Origin: Natronocalculus amylovorans
Lineage (GTDB): Archaea; Halobacteriota; Halobacteria; Halobacteriales; Haloferacaceae
DNA length: 64,000 nt
NCBI RefSeq assembly: GCF_023638035.1
Contig: NZ_JAKRVX010000001.1
Location: forward strand, 372,001 to 436,000
Direction: 5' to 3'
Each line of letters begins with the position of its first letter. The first letter of the stretch is position 1. Below are positions 25,686-35,118 of this stretch, piece after piece. Both the position numbers and the translations under genes were made by a program. The notes below the pieces were generated by a model. It made no database searches. It saw nothing but the letters and a program-made list of their open reading frames with translations, and was not told where the DNA came from.

Positions 25686-26765
25686 ATGTGTGACGTGCAG
25701 ACAGATCACCGCGTATTTGTGGGTGATTCTCGTTCGTTATCGGCAGTGCCAACCAGTTCTGTTGAGCTTGTCATCACCTCACCTCCGTACCCCATGGTTG
25801 AATTATGGGACGACTTATTTACAGAGCTGTCACCAAGCGTCGGTGATGCGTTATCAGCAGGCAACGGCCAAGTAGCATGTGAGCAGATGCACGCCGAACT
25901 CGATCGTGTGTGGGACGAGGTATCTCGGATCTTGGTTGATGGCGGTATTGCGTGTATCAATATTGGTGATGCAACACGATCGATCGACAACTCCTTCCAA
26001 CTATTTGCAAATCACGCACGAATTATCCAAGCCTTTAAATCGCGTGATTTCACTGTCCTCCCTGATATCCTTTGGCGAAAGCCGACAAACAGGGGAACAA
26101 AATTCATGGGCTCAGGAATGGTCCCACCAAACGCATACGTGTCTCACGAACACGAATATATACTCATTTTCCGAAACGGTCGTGTCACCAGATCGTTCGA
26201 GCCAAATGCATCCGATCGGTATCAGGCAGCGTATTTTTGGGAAGAACGTAATCGTTGGTTTTCAGATGTTTGGACGGATATTCGAGGGGCGACACAGGTA
26301 GGAGACGACGCTGATGCACGGGAACGGACAGGTGCGTACCCGTTTGAGATTCCGTATCGACTCATCCACATGTATTCCATATACGGTGATACCGTAGTAG
26401 ATCCGTTCTGGGGAACAGGGACAACAACGCTTGCAGCGATGGTATCGGGACGAAATTCGATCGGTTCGGAGCTGCGTGAATCCTATGTCGATCGCTTCTC
26501 AGACCGCATCGAGTCTGTTGTGGAATTGTCGGAAACCGTGGCACGCGATCGCCTCGTCGCTCATAAAGAGTTTGTCGCACAACAGCGAGCAGAGAGCGAG
26601 ACCCCTGCATACGAGGCAGAAAATTATGAGACGCAGGTTGTGACAAAGCAAGAACGTGGAATGCAACTATACACCATCTCGGATGTAGCTGAAACAGCGG
26701 ATGGATATACAGTTGATCATAAGCCTGTTCGATCAATTAAAACGCAAGATCAAAGCAGTGTTTAG
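25686..26765 (+). CDS. site-specific DNA methyltransferase (probably N4-cytosine, CTAG-type)
   Basis: 359 residues. The catalytic motif TSPPY (residues 31-35) comes before the SAM-binding motif DPFWGTGTTTLAA (about 238-250), giving beta-class order; an SPPY motif is typical of N4-cytosine enzymes. No restriction gene is adjacent, so it looks solitary. Haloarchaea widely carry an orphan CTAG methylase (Zim), and length and sequence fit that group, but specificity cannot be read from sequence alone. Its 3' end overlaps the convergent M32 peptidase gene by four bases. An alternative is an N6-adenine enzyme of the same class. Confidence 0.85.
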   Translation: MCDVQTDHRVFVGDSRSLSAVPTSSVELVITSPPYPMVELWDDLFTELSPSVGDALSAGNGQVACEQMHAELDRVWDEVSRILVDGGIACINIGDATRSIDNSFQLFANHARIIQAFKSRDFTVLPDILWRKPTNRGTKFMGSGMVPPNAYVSHEHEYILIFRNGRVTRSFEPNASDRYQAAYFWEERNRWFSDVWTDIRGATQVGDDADARERTGAYPFEIPYRLIHMYSIYGDTVVDPFWGTGTTTLAAMVSGRNSIGSELRESYVDRFSDRIESVVELSETVARDRLVAHKEFVAQQRAESETPAYEAENYETQVVTKQERGMQLYTISDVAETADGYTVDHKPVRSIKTQDQSSV

Positions 26766-28279
26766 AGCTCGTACAAGGTACCGTATTTTTCAGTGACGTA
26801 GTCAAGGAAGTATTCCGCGGTGAAGTCTTCGCCAGTTGCTTCGACAACAAGCTCGTTCGTTTTGTACAGCTGACCGTGCTGGTGGATGTTTTCACGAAGC
26901 CACAGTGTAAGCGCGTCAAATTCGCCGGCGCGGAACTGCTCATCAAGATTCCCAAGTTCGTCTTCAGCCGCAGCAAACAGCTGTGCAGCCATGACACTCC
27001 CGAGCGAGTAGGTTGGGAAGTAGCCAAAGCTTCCATGGCTCCAGTGGATATCTTGGAGACAGCCAACGGTATCAGTCTCCGGTCGGATGCCAAGGTACTC
27101 TTCGTAGAGATCGTTCCATCGCTCTGGGACATCGTCAACATCAAGATCGCCAGAAATGAGCTCCTGCTCGATCTCAAACCTGATGATGATGTGCATGTGG
27201 TATGTAAGCTCGTCCGACTCAACGCGGATGAAATTATCCTCATACACCTGGTTTGCGGATTCGTAGGCCGCTGCCGCGGTAAGATCGTCAGTGCCATCGA
27301 AGTGTTCTTTGACTGTTGGGAGGATGTGCTCCCAGAACGGTTGCGATCGGCCAACATGGTTCTCCCAGAGCCGCGACTGTGATTCATGCACGGAGAGATT
27401 ACGTGATTCGCCAAGCGGCGTCCCGAAGTGATCCTGTGGGAGTCCAAGGTTGTACCACGCGTGCCCGAATTCGTGAATTGTTGCGGTAAGTGCACCTAAC
27501 GGATCCGCTTCATCGAATCGAGTTGTGACACGGCAGTCAAACTGGTTGCCAGAGGTGAATGGGTGTGATGAGACATCCAGACGACCGCGATCCCAGTCGT
27601 AGTTAAGGATACTCAAAACATCACGCGAGAGATCTTCCTGAACAGACTCAGGATACGTTCCGGAGAATGCATTTGTTGTTACGTCTGCGTCAGAGTTTCT
27701 GATCTCCTCGATGAGCGGAACAAGCGTCTCTCGGAGCTCTTCGAGGATAGATTCGGCTTGCGAAAGCGGTAGCCATGGTTCGTAGTCCGCAAAGAGCACT
27801 GCATATGGGTCTGCATCGGGGTCGATGTATGCAGCGTACTCGCGCTTCAGTTCAACAAGCGTCTCCAAGTGTGGCGCAAACTGCTCGAAATCATCGTTCG
27901 CTTTTGCAGACTCCCATGCATTGAGCGCCTCGCTTGTCGTTTCCGAAATTTTTGAAACCAGTTCGGTTGGAACACGGTTTGCACGATCGTACTGTCGCCG
28001 AACCTCGCGGACGACTGCCGCCTGTTCATCCGACAGTTCCGTTGCTTCCAACTCGTCAAGGAGCGACCCGACATCACCATCGACAAGCAGTTCATGCGAA
28101 AGCGACGAAAGTGTGGAGAGCTGTTTCGATCGTGCAGGCGTCCCACCCGACGGCATCATAACCTGCTGATCCCATGAAAGAACACCTGAGGCACTCTGGA
28201 CCGCACTAATCTGTTGAATCTCAGCACAGAGCTGATCATACGCGTCGATCTGTGCGTCTGTGGAGGCGTTTGTTGCCAT
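26762..28279 (-). CDS. carboxypeptidase, M32 family (Taq type)
   Basis: 505 residues from MATNASTDAQIDAYDQLCAE, the usual length. It has the zinc motif ATIHEFGHAWYN, with the downstream glutamate ligand region (SVHESQSRLWENHVG), and the characteristic GVLSWDQQVMMP, DPLGALTA and IHWSHGSFGYFPTYSLG stretches. It is a metal-dependent carboxypeptidase removing C-terminal residues from peptides, cytoplasmic. The ATG at 28315 would add 12 residues without family support. Confidence 0.95.
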   Translation of the reverse strand: MATNASTDAQIDAYDQLCAEIQQISAVQSASGVLSWDQQVMMPSGGTPARSKQLSTLSSLSHELLVDGDVGSLLDELEATELSDEQAAVVREVRRQYDRANRVPTELVSKISETTSEALNAWESAKANDDFEQFAPHLETLVELKREYAAYIDPDADPYAVLFADYEPWLPLSQAESILEELRETLVPLIEEIRNSDADVTTNAFSGTYPESVQEDLSRDVLSILNYDWDRGRLDVSSHPFTSGNQFDCRVTTRFDEADPLGALTATIHEFGHAWYNLGLPQDHFGTPLGESRNLSVHESQSRLWENHVGRSQPFWEHILPTVKEHFDGTDDLTAAAAYESANQVYEDNFIRVESDELTYHMHIIIRFEIEQELISGDLDVDDVPERWNDLYEEYLGIRPETDTVGCLQDIHWSHGSFGYFPTYSLGSVMAAQLFAAAEDELGNLDEQFRAGEFDALTLWLRENIHQHGQLYKTNELVVEATGEDFTAEYFLDYVTEKYGTLYEL

Positions 28280-28340
28280 TGTTGGTTCTTGTGCGCGGAA
28301 AGCGTAAGAATCCAAGGTATCCGGAGAAGGACGAAGAGCG

Positions 28341-29423
28341 TTAGAAGCGCTCAGCGCTTGTTTTATAAATTCGGTAGCAGCGTTCGACTACCTCGATCGA
28401 CGCGCTCTCATTTTTTGTATGTGCTTGCCCAGGCTCAGATGCACCGCAAACCAGACACGTCGTTCCGTTCTGTGCAAGCCAGCCAGCATCCGTTGCATGC
28501 GGTTTCGTGACAAGTTGTGGTGAACCCTCTTGGGCATCCTGTGCTGCGGAGAGAACGAGCTCCGCAAACGCTTCATCATCACAGGCCATCGGCGGTAGAT
28601 CCTGTTCAACGTCCCACTCAACGCCATCGATCGACTCAGTCTGTGCCAACTCAGCATAGCCACCGGGAACCGTTCGCTCGTCGATCGTGACGGTGCAGGT
28701 ATCCGGAATGACGTTCCACGCGGAGCCACCTTCAATTTCGGTAACAACAACACTCCCATCAATTTCATGGCCGAGAACCGTTGCAGTTGGGACCGATAGC
28801 CCACGAACAGTGTCGACTGCATCACAGGCACGATAGATCGCATTGGTGCCGGCTTCAGGCTCGCTTGCATGCGCTGCGGCACCACGTGCAACAAGCGTCG
28901 AAGCCCGTCGCCCACGGTGTGCAACAACAACATCAGTGACCCCAGGTCCGGAGTAGTTTGTCGAGCCCTCCGCAACGATCGCATACTCCGGACAGAACCC
29001 ATCGTCGATCGCCGCACGCGCACCAGTTCCACCGATCTCTTCACCAACAAAGCTTGCGAATACAAGTTCAGTTGCGTCCGAGAGCGCTGCATCCCGGAAG
29101 GCAAGCATTGCAGCTGCGACCGCGCCCTTCATATCGGCGGTCCCGCGGCCGTAAATCCGGCCATCTCGGGTTTCGACAACGTATCCGTCGTCGTCAAACT
29201 GTTCAGGAGCGGGTGGGACGACATCATGGTGACCAATCAAGGCAAGAGACTGTGTCGGATTGTCAGGCGATCGACGTGCAATGACGTTTCCGGCTGTATC
29301 ACGAGTAACCGCGGCATCAGTCTCTGCCTGAAGCCATGACTCGATGTAATCCCCTGCAGCAGACGCATCCTCGTGGCTTGGAATCGATACAAGATCGACA
29401 GTTAGCTCGGTTAGTTCGCTCAC
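28341..29423 (-). CDS. M20-family metallopeptidase / deacylase
   Basis: 360 residues from a GTG (VSELTELTVDLVSIPS). Motifs: ALIGHHDVVPPA (metal histidine and catalytic aspartate), YGRGTADMKG, FVGEEIGGTG (catalytic Glu-Glu), a lid dimerisation domain in the middle, and a C-terminal KPHATDAGW...EPGQAHTKNE histidine. The family includes ArgE/DapE-type deacylases and carboxypeptidase G2; the substrate cannot be assigned. The start is supported by a TATA box 23 bases upstream (29441-29450). The frame above it, to 29660, overlaps the divergent gene. Confidence 0.92.
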   Translation of the reverse strand: MSELTELTVDLVSIPSHEDASAAGDYIESWLQAETDAAVTRDTAGNVIARRSPDNPTQSLALIGHHDVVPPAPEQFDDDGYVVETRDGRIYGRGTADMKGAVAAAMLAFRDAALSDATELVFASFVGEEIGGTGARAAIDDGFCPEYAIVAEGSTNYSGPGVTDVVVAHRGRRASTLVARGAAAHASEPEAGTNAIYRACDAVDTVRGLSVPTATVLGHEIDGSVVVTEIEGGSAWNVIPDTCTVTIDERTVPGGYAELAQTESIDGVEWDVEQDLPPMACDDEAFAELVLSAAQDAQEGSPQLVTKPHATDAGWLAQNGTTCLVCGASEPGQAHTKNESASIEVVERCYRIYKTSAERF

Positions 29424-29440
29424 GTCTGAGCATCCCAGCC

Positions 29441-29450
29441 AGTATATAAA
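29441..29450 (-). promoter_or_regulatory. TATA box of the M20 peptidase gene
   Basis: Minus-strand tttatatact is centred 23 bases before the GTG at 29423, giving a leaderless transcript. It is one of the clearest promoter elements in the window. Confidence 0.7.
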
Positions 29451-29534
29451 AGCTTCAGTGGCAACGAACCAACGTGTCTGGTGGTGAACAGACTGGTTGA
29501 ACACCCTTATGCGTTTGCCGGATAAAAAAGGCGT

Positions 29535-31391
29535 ATGAATATAGTCCCGGACACGAGCGCGGTTATTGATGGCCGCGTGTCTGAGCGAATCGATGACGGG
29601 CGCTACGATGGGGCGACAATTTTGGTCCCCGAAGCAGTCATCGGTGAACTCGAAGCACAAGCAAACGCGGGGTATGACAGCGGGTGGGATGGGTTATCCG
29701 AGCTGCAAAAGCTCACCGACGCTGTTGACGCCGGCACGATCGAAATTAAATACATCGGCCGGCGCCCACGAGCAGATGAACAGCAGGGTGCAGGTGAAGG
29801 CGATATTGACGCACTGATCCGCGACCTCGCAGAAGACCACAATGCAACCTTGCTTACAAGCGATGTTGTTCAATCGGAGGTTGGGAAAGCGAAAGGCCTC
29901 AGTGTCGAATACGTTGAGCCACGAATCCGCGGCGATGAGGAGCTACCGATTTCGGAATACTTCACCGAGGAAACGATGTCTGTGCACCTGAAAGCAGGGA
30001 CCAAGCCAAAGGCAAAGCGTGGTGCACTCAGCGGGATGAGCTATGAGACGATCGGAGACACGGCCTCAACGGACGAACAGATGGAAGAGTGGGCAGATGC
30101 GATCGAAACGCTTGCCCGAAAAAGCAGAGAGGGGTTCATTGAACTCTCCGAGCCCGGAATGAACATCGTCCAGTACAAAAACTACCGAATCGCGATCGCA
30201 CGACCGCCGTTTTCGGATGGGATTGAGATCACCGCGGTTCGACCGATCGCAAAAACAACCTTGGACGATTATGAGTTCGCAGATGAGCTCCGCGATCGGT
30301 TCCTCGAACGCCAACGTGGTGTTCTCATCGCCGGGTCTCCGGGTGCAGGGAAATCGACATTCGCACAGGCAGTTGCAGAGTTCCTCAACGAAAACGACTA
30401 TGCGGTCAAAACGATGGAGAAGCCGCGTGACCTCCAAGTTGGTCCGGAAATCACCCAATACACTGCATTGGCCGGCGATATGGAGAAGACAGCGGACTCG
30501 CTCTTGCTTGTTCGCCCGGACTACACGATCTACGATGAGGTCAGAAAAACCAAGGACTTCGGTGTGTTTGCGGATATGCGCCTTGCTGGTGTCGGAATGG
30601 TTGGGGTTGTCCACGCAACGCGGGCGATCGACGCACTCCAGCGGCTCATTGGTCGCGTCGAACTGGGGATGATTCCACAGGTCGTCGATACCGTTGTGTA
30701 CATCGAAGAGGGACAAGTTCACACCGTCTACAACGTCAAGACTGAGGTGAAGGTTCCTGCAGGGCTCACAGCGGAGGACCTTGCACGGCCAGTGATTCAG
30801 GTTACTGACTTTGAGACCGGCCGCCCAGAGTACGAAATTTACACGTTTAACCGACAGGTTGTCACCGTCCCACTCAACGAAGACGAGACGGATGATACCG
30901 GTGTCGATCGGATTGCAAAGAAAGAGATCGAACGTGAGATTCGATCGGCTGCACGCGGGCACGTAGAAGTCGAACTCAAAGGCCAAAACACGGCAGTCGT
31001 CTATGTTGACGAAAATGACATCTCATATGTAATCGGGAAAGGCGGGGGCCGCATCTCTGATATTGAGGATCGACTCGGAATTAGCATCGATGTTCGAACC
31101 CACAGCGAGAAGCCGAAAAGCGCTGGTGGGGTTGCAGGTTCTGGACCGAAAACACAGTCAATGGAGCCACAGGGAGACGTTGTCCAACCGGAGATCACCT
31201 CACGCCATGTTGTAATTCGGATGGATGAACACGTCGGCGAGACCGTTGAAGTTCGTGCAGATGGGGAGTATCTCTTTACAGCGACCGTTGGCCGTGGCGG
31301 CGACATTCAAGTATCGCGTGGCTCTGCAATCGCAGAAGAGTTGGAAGATGCGATCGATCGGAAGCGACAGATCACTGTCGTGGCGACATAG
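29535..31391 (+). CDS. PIN-domain ATPase with KH domain (PINA family)
   Basis: 618 residues in three parts. Residues 1-140 are a PIN nuclease-like domain (PDTSAVIDG, VIGELEAQAN, DIDALIRDLA, LLTSDVVQ, all with the acidic residues). Residues about 230-460 are a PilT/VirB11-type ATPase (Walker A GSPGAGKST, Walker-B-like LLLVRPDYTIYDEV). Residues about 485-525 hold a KH-like RNA/DNA-binding motif (DISYVIGKGGGRISDIED). The architecture matches the archaeal PINA protein, described in Sulfolobus as a Holliday-junction migration ATPase; that function is inferred here. Confidence 0.93.
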   Translation: MNIVPDTSAVIDGRVSERIDDGRYDGATILVPEAVIGELEAQANAGYDSGWDGLSELQKLTDAVDAGTIEIKYIGRRPRADEQQGAGEGDIDALIRDLAEDHNATLLTSDVVQSEVGKAKGLSVEYVEPRIRGDEELPISEYFTEETMSVHLKAGTKPKAKRGALSGMSYETIGDTASTDEQMEEWADAIETLARKSREGFIELSEPGMNIVQYKNYRIAIARPPFSDGIEITAVRPIAKTTLDDYEFADELRDRFLERQRGVLIAGSPGAGKSTFAQAVAEFLNENDYAVKTMEKPRDLQVGPEITQYTALAGDMEKTADSLLLVRPDYTIYDEVRKTKDFGVFADMRLAGVGMVGVVHATRAIDALQRLIGRVELGMIPQVVDTVVYIEEGQVHTVYNVKTEVKVPAGLTAEDLARPVIQVTDFETGRPEYEIYTFNRQVVTVPLNEDETDDTGVDRIAKKEIEREIRSAARGHVEVELKGQNTAVVYVDENDISYVIGKGGGRISDIEDRLGISIDVRTHSEKPKSAGGVAGSGPKTQSMEPQGDVVQPEITSRHVVIRMDEHVGETVEVRADGEYLFTATVGRGGDIQVSRGSAIAEELEDAIDRKRQITVVAT

Positions 31392-31403
31392 ATACAATAG
31401 GTA

Positions 31404-32579
31404 CTACCACAGCGAAAGACGCCGTCCGGGTGTTGTTCTAAAGCCATAAAACCGACTACTAGCCCGTGTGATAAGTGTCTCACCACAGAGATATAGTGCA
31501 CCAATACGCGAAAAATCATCACCAAGGTACGTATCCCAGCGGTGTTCACCACCTGGTGAAAGAGCCAGCAACCGGGGGTTCGGTCGGCCATCAATTTGGG
31601 CAAACAAATAGACTCCCCTCCGATCGGCAACAACAGATGATTGACGCCGGTAGGTTGCGTCGAGATCCCAACGATGTTCTCCATGAGTGAATCCATACGT
31701 AATGAGCCCGCGTCGAACGGGGACGTAAACGTGCTCGCTAGTTACGATTGGCGCAGCGCCGATCGCTTGTGGCATCGGCTCTATTGACCACCGTACAGAG
31801 CCGTCTGTACTGTTTATTGCAAGAATAGTATCTGTCTCGGTGTCCGGGTTGTGCAATGAGATAATAAGTGTGTCATCATGTACAGCCACGTCAATAAGCT
31901 CATGATGTGAATCAGCTGCTGGCTGCAGATACTGTGCAGTCCACTGTTCATCTCCATCCATAATCGAAGCAATGTGAACCGTATTGTCATCGACAGTTAC
32001 AAAAAGCACCTGTTCACCGATTGCAACACAGTTTAGCTCTGATCGGCTGTTAACACGTGTTTGCCAGCGTTCGTTGCCACTGGTAGGGTCAAGTGCGAGT
32101 AGTTGTTCGTCTGCGGTGTAACACGCAACGATCGATTCAGTAGCGACAAGCGTATGTATGTCTTGATCAGTTTGATATCGCCATGTAACATCGCCGAACT
32201 CAGACTCAGTGCTGTTGACAGCAACAACTTCACCAGTGGAGCCCCCGATGAACACATATGAATCTGTTACAACTGGTGGTATTGCATACTGCGGCTCAAA
32301 GCGTGCAAAAGAGCCGTCGTATCCGTGTGGATCATATTTTGTGAGGACTGTCTCTTCGGCATCATACCACTGTTCTCGGTCCCAATCGAATTGGCGACCA
32401 CTATACTGTCTAGCTCCAAATAAGGCCGTTTCACCAGCAACAATGGTAGTTGTGTGCGCAATCTGTTGACGGGACTCCCACACGCGCTCACCACCAGCAG
32501 CTTGATATCCACATCCAGCAAGGGATGCGATCGCACCGACACCAATGCTTGAGAGGAGGTCTCTTCGTGTGAGGTTCAT
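31404..32579 (-). CDS. Tat-exported lipoprotein with PQQ-like beta-propeller repeats
   Basis: 391 residues. The N-terminus MNLTRRDLLSSIGVGAIA has the twin arginine, and SLAGCGY is the lipobox (cysteine about residue 23). The body contains repeated propeller phrases (ALDPTSGNERWQTR, AINSTDGSVRWSIE, THGEHRWDLDA, SPGGEHRWDTY), about seven blades. PQQ-like propellers of this kind often act as scaffold or periplasmic assembly factors (BamB-like); no catalytic residues are seen. Its start overlaps the upstream htpX stop by four bases. Confidence 0.9.
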   Translation of the reverse strand: MNLTRRDLLSSIGVGAIASLAGCGYQAAGGERVWESRQQIAHTTTIVAGETALFGARQYSGRQFDWDREQWYDAEETVLTKYDPHGYDGSFARFEPQYAIPPVVTDSYVFIGGSTGEVVAVNSTESEFGDVTWRYQTDQDIHTLVATESIVACYTADEQLLALDPTSGNERWQTRVNSRSELNCVAIGEQVLFVTVDDNTVHIASIMDGDEQWTAQYLQPAADSHHELIDVAVHDDTLIISLHNPDTETDTILAINSTDGSVRWSIEPMPQAIGAAPIVTSEHVYVPVRRGLITYGFTHGEHRWDLDATYRRQSSVVADRRGVYLFAQIDGRPNPRLLALSPGGEHRWDTYLGDDFSRIGALYLCGETLITRASSRFYGFRTTPGRRLSLW

Positions 32580-33604
32580 GTGACCTCCCCTGCGAGCGAT
32601 CGAAGGTTTTGAATCCGTGACCGCGTTTTCGGATGCGTATCTGGGAAGATATCTGTGCTGACAAGCTCTGCGGAATCAAACGTTCGCGCTTCCAGTGGTG
32701 CAAAATACAGCGCCTCTGTGCCACCATCAAGTGCGCGAAGATCAGCATCTGGAATTTCACTCATTGTTCCATCAATCGTCTCAAGTGCGGAGGCAAGTGC
32801 AAGCGGGTCACCAGTGAGTGATACTGCAGCACGATCGGCAGCATACTCTCGGTAGCGGGAAATGACACGGTGCATGAGTACGCTTGCAGCCCAAAACAGT
32901 GCAGAGATCGCAAGCGTCACCAGTGCGGAAATAATGATTGCGCCGATCGCAACCACAATTGCGCGGCCATCACCACTACCGCGGCTGCGAACTCCTCCAC
33001 TGCCAAAAATACGTGCAAGCCCATACAGAACATAGCCTGCGGCCAACGCAAGGTAGTAGGTAATCGTTGGAAGGATCCACGCAACAGTCATCACTGTTGC
33101 ATCTCGGTTTGCGAGATGTGCGATTTCGTGCGCTAAGACGCTATCAAGCTGCTCATCAGTCAGTGTCTCAAGCAGGCCAGTCGTAACAACGACTGTTCCG
33201 GGACCTCGAACAGATCCAACTGCAAACGCATTTGGTGTGCTATTTCTGGCGACTGCGACGGTTGGTGCCGGAATACCAGCTTGCCACGCAAGTCGTGTTA
33301 CACGTGCATGAAGCGACGGATATGTATTCGCATCAACAACACGGGCGTTGAGTGAAGAGAGCATTCGGTTTGAGCCGTACCGGAGCTGGATACCGATTCC
33401 ACCAACAACAAGAATCGAAAGGAACACTGGATCAATATAAAATTCACCGGGCCATGGCCGCTCAGTCAGCGCTTCCAGTAGCACGATGCCGATCGTATTC
33501 ATTGCAAACACAAATGTGTAGACGAACGCGAATGGAAGGAGTGCAATCAAGACAACTGCAGTGATGATGCGAAGCTGAAGCTGGCGGTTCGGTTCCCAGT
33601 GCAT
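32576..33604 (-). CDS. htpX: M48-family zinc metalloprotease (HtpX-like)
   Basis: 342 residues from MHWEPNRQLQ. Two N-terminal membrane segments (about 15-40 and 55-72), then the zinc-binding LAHEIAHLANRD motif, two further hydrophobic hairpins, and the third ligand region YREYAADRAAV. It is an inner-membrane protease for damaged membrane proteins. It forms an overlapping pair with the PQQ lipoprotein gene downstream. The frame to 33613 adds only three codons. Confidence 0.93.
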   Translation of the reverse strand: MHWEPNRQLQLRIITAVVLIALLPFAFVYTFVFAMNTIGIVLLEALTERPWPGEFYIDPVFLSILVVGGIGIQLRYGSNRMLSSLNARVVDANTYPSLHARVTRLAWQAGIPAPTVAVARNSTPNAFAVGSVRGPGTVVVTTGLLETLTDEQLDSVLAHEIAHLANRDATVMTVAWILPTITYYLALAAGYVLYGLARIFGSGGVRSRGSGDGRAIVVAIGAIIISALVTLAISALFWAASVLMHRVISRYREYAADRAAVSLTGDPLALASALETIDGTMSEIPDADLRALDGGTEALYFAPLEARTFDSAELVSTDIFPDTHPKTRSRIQNLRSLAGEVT

Positions 33605-33762
33605 CAGAACCACTGACGGGGAGAATCAACCAGATGGACCGCGTGGAAGGCAATCATATTATGTTGATTTTTTGTTGTAATATAAATACTTGTGGGGCCT
33701 TTTGCGAGCCATCAGAATCAGGTGCGCAAATTGGTAACATACATTGTTCCTAAACAATAACG

Positions 33763-33770
33763 CTTTTTTG
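33763..33770 (+). promoter_or_regulatory. TATA-like box of citrate synthase gene
   Basis: cttttttg is centred 27 bases before the ATG at 33794. It supports the ATG over the TTG six bases earlier. Confidence 0.55.
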
Positions 33771-33793
33771 AACCCCGCAGGAATCTTTTGTAT

Positions 33794-34930
33794 ATGACAG
33801 ACGAGCTGAAACGGGGCTTGGAAGGCGTGCTTGTCGCGGAATCTGATCTGAGCTACATTGACGGGGATGTGGGTAAACTCGTATATCGGGGCTATGCGAT
33901 CGAAGATCTCGCCGCAGATGCGAGCTACGAAGAGACGCTGTATCTCCTGTGGCATGACGAACTACCGACGCGCGCACAGCTCAATGAGTTCTCCGCGGCA
34001 ATGGCTGCCGAGCGTGAACTTAACGATGGCGTGCGTTCGGTTATTCGTGAGTTAGCTGAGGCAGATGAGGACCCAATGGCCGCAGTTCGAACGATCGTCT
34101 CCTCGTTTTCAGCGTTCGATGATGATGCAGATGCGGATGTGACAGACCACGAAGCAAACATCCGAAAAAGCCGCCGAATCACCGCAAAAACAGCAACAGC
34201 GGTTGCAGCATACGATCGACTTCGGAACGGCAACGAGCCAGTTGAACCACGAGAAGACCTCAGCCATGCTGCGAACTTCCTCTACATGCTCAATAACGAG
34301 GAACCGGACGATGTGCTTGCCGAAACGTTTGATATGGCACTGGTTCTTCATGCGGATCACGGGCTCAACGCATCGACATTCTCTGCGATGGTTACCGCTT
34401 CAACGCTTGCGGATCTACATGCATCAGTGACGTCGGCGGTCGGCACGCTCTCAGGTGGACTTCACGGCGGTGCTAACGCAAATGTGATGCGGATGCTCAA
34501 AGAGATCGACGAGAGCGACAAAGATCCAATTACATGGGTTGAGGATGCACTTGATGATGGCCGTCGGGTTGCAGGGTTCGGACACCGTGTCTACAGTGTA
34601 AAAGATCCACGAGCAACGATCCTCGGCGCAAAAAGTGAGGAGCTTGGAGAGGCAGCAGGCGAGACAAAATGGTACGATATGTCTGTTGAAATTGAAGAGT
34701 ATATTGTTGAAGAAAAAGGCATTGCGCCGAATGTTGATTTCTACTCTGCTTCGATGTACTACGTCATGGGTATCCCGATCGATCTATACACTCCAATCTT
34801 CGCAGTCAGTCGTGTTGGTGGCTGGATCGCACACATACTCGAGCAGTGGGAAGATAACCGATTAATTCGGCCACGTGCACGGTACGTTGGTGAGATGGAC
34901 GCAGCGTTCGTTCCGATTGACGAGCGGTAG
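33794..34930 (+). CDS. citZ: citrate synthase
   Basis: 378 residues from MTDELKRGLEGVLVAESDLS. It has the catalytic triad motifs HGGANANVMRML, FGHRVYSVKDPRA (histidine) and DFYSASMYYVMG (aspartate), and RYVGEMDAAFVPIDER at the end, which are the archaeal/Gram-positive type II-short class. It condenses acetyl-CoA with oxaloacetate as entry to the TCA cycle. A related 2-methylcitrate synthase function cannot be excluded from sequence alone. Confidence 0.95.
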   Translation: MTDELKRGLEGVLVAESDLSYIDGDVGKLVYRGYAIEDLAADASYEETLYLLWHDELPTRAQLNEFSAAMAAERELNDGVRSVIRELAEADEDPMAAVRTIVSSFSAFDDDADADVTDHEANIRKSRRITAKTATAVAAYDRLRNGNEPVEPREDLSHAANFLYMLNNEEPDDVLAETFDMALVLHADHGLNASTFSAMVTASTLADLHASVTSAVGTLSGGLHGGANANVMRMLKEIDESDKDPITWVEDALDDGRRVAGFGHRVYSVKDPRATILGAKSEELGEAAGETKWYDMSVEIEEYIVEEKGIAPNVDFYSASMYYVMGIPIDLYTPIFAVSRVGGWIAHILEQWEDNRLIRPRARYVGEMDAAFVPIDER

Positions 34931-35118
34931 TCAGCAGACCAGTCGCTCACAATACTTGTTGTTACGAATTCACAGGTGGTGACGACACAGCATTTCAATC
35001 ATTCGTCAGAGAGCACACAGTGTTGTACAAACATCCTCAAATTCTCGAAGTTATTCAGTCGCGACATCGCACAGAGGATGGAAAATTAGACGTATTGGAA
35101 TAAAAAAGAACGTAGTGT
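34931..35118. other. 188-bp intergenic region between citZ and MATE gene
   Basis: No gene supported. One frame (ending at the TAA before the MATE stop) encodes a short run including FQSFVREHTVLYKHPQILEV but has no ATG and no recognisable family; it may be a gene fragment. An A-rich stretch (ggaataaaaaagaac) lies near 35098-35112. Confidence 0.3.

Noticed and set aside
30066-30986. 306-residue open frame antisense to the PINA gene
   Set aside because: A shadow of the PINA coding sequence; no family resemblance, atypical cysteine and phenylalanine content.
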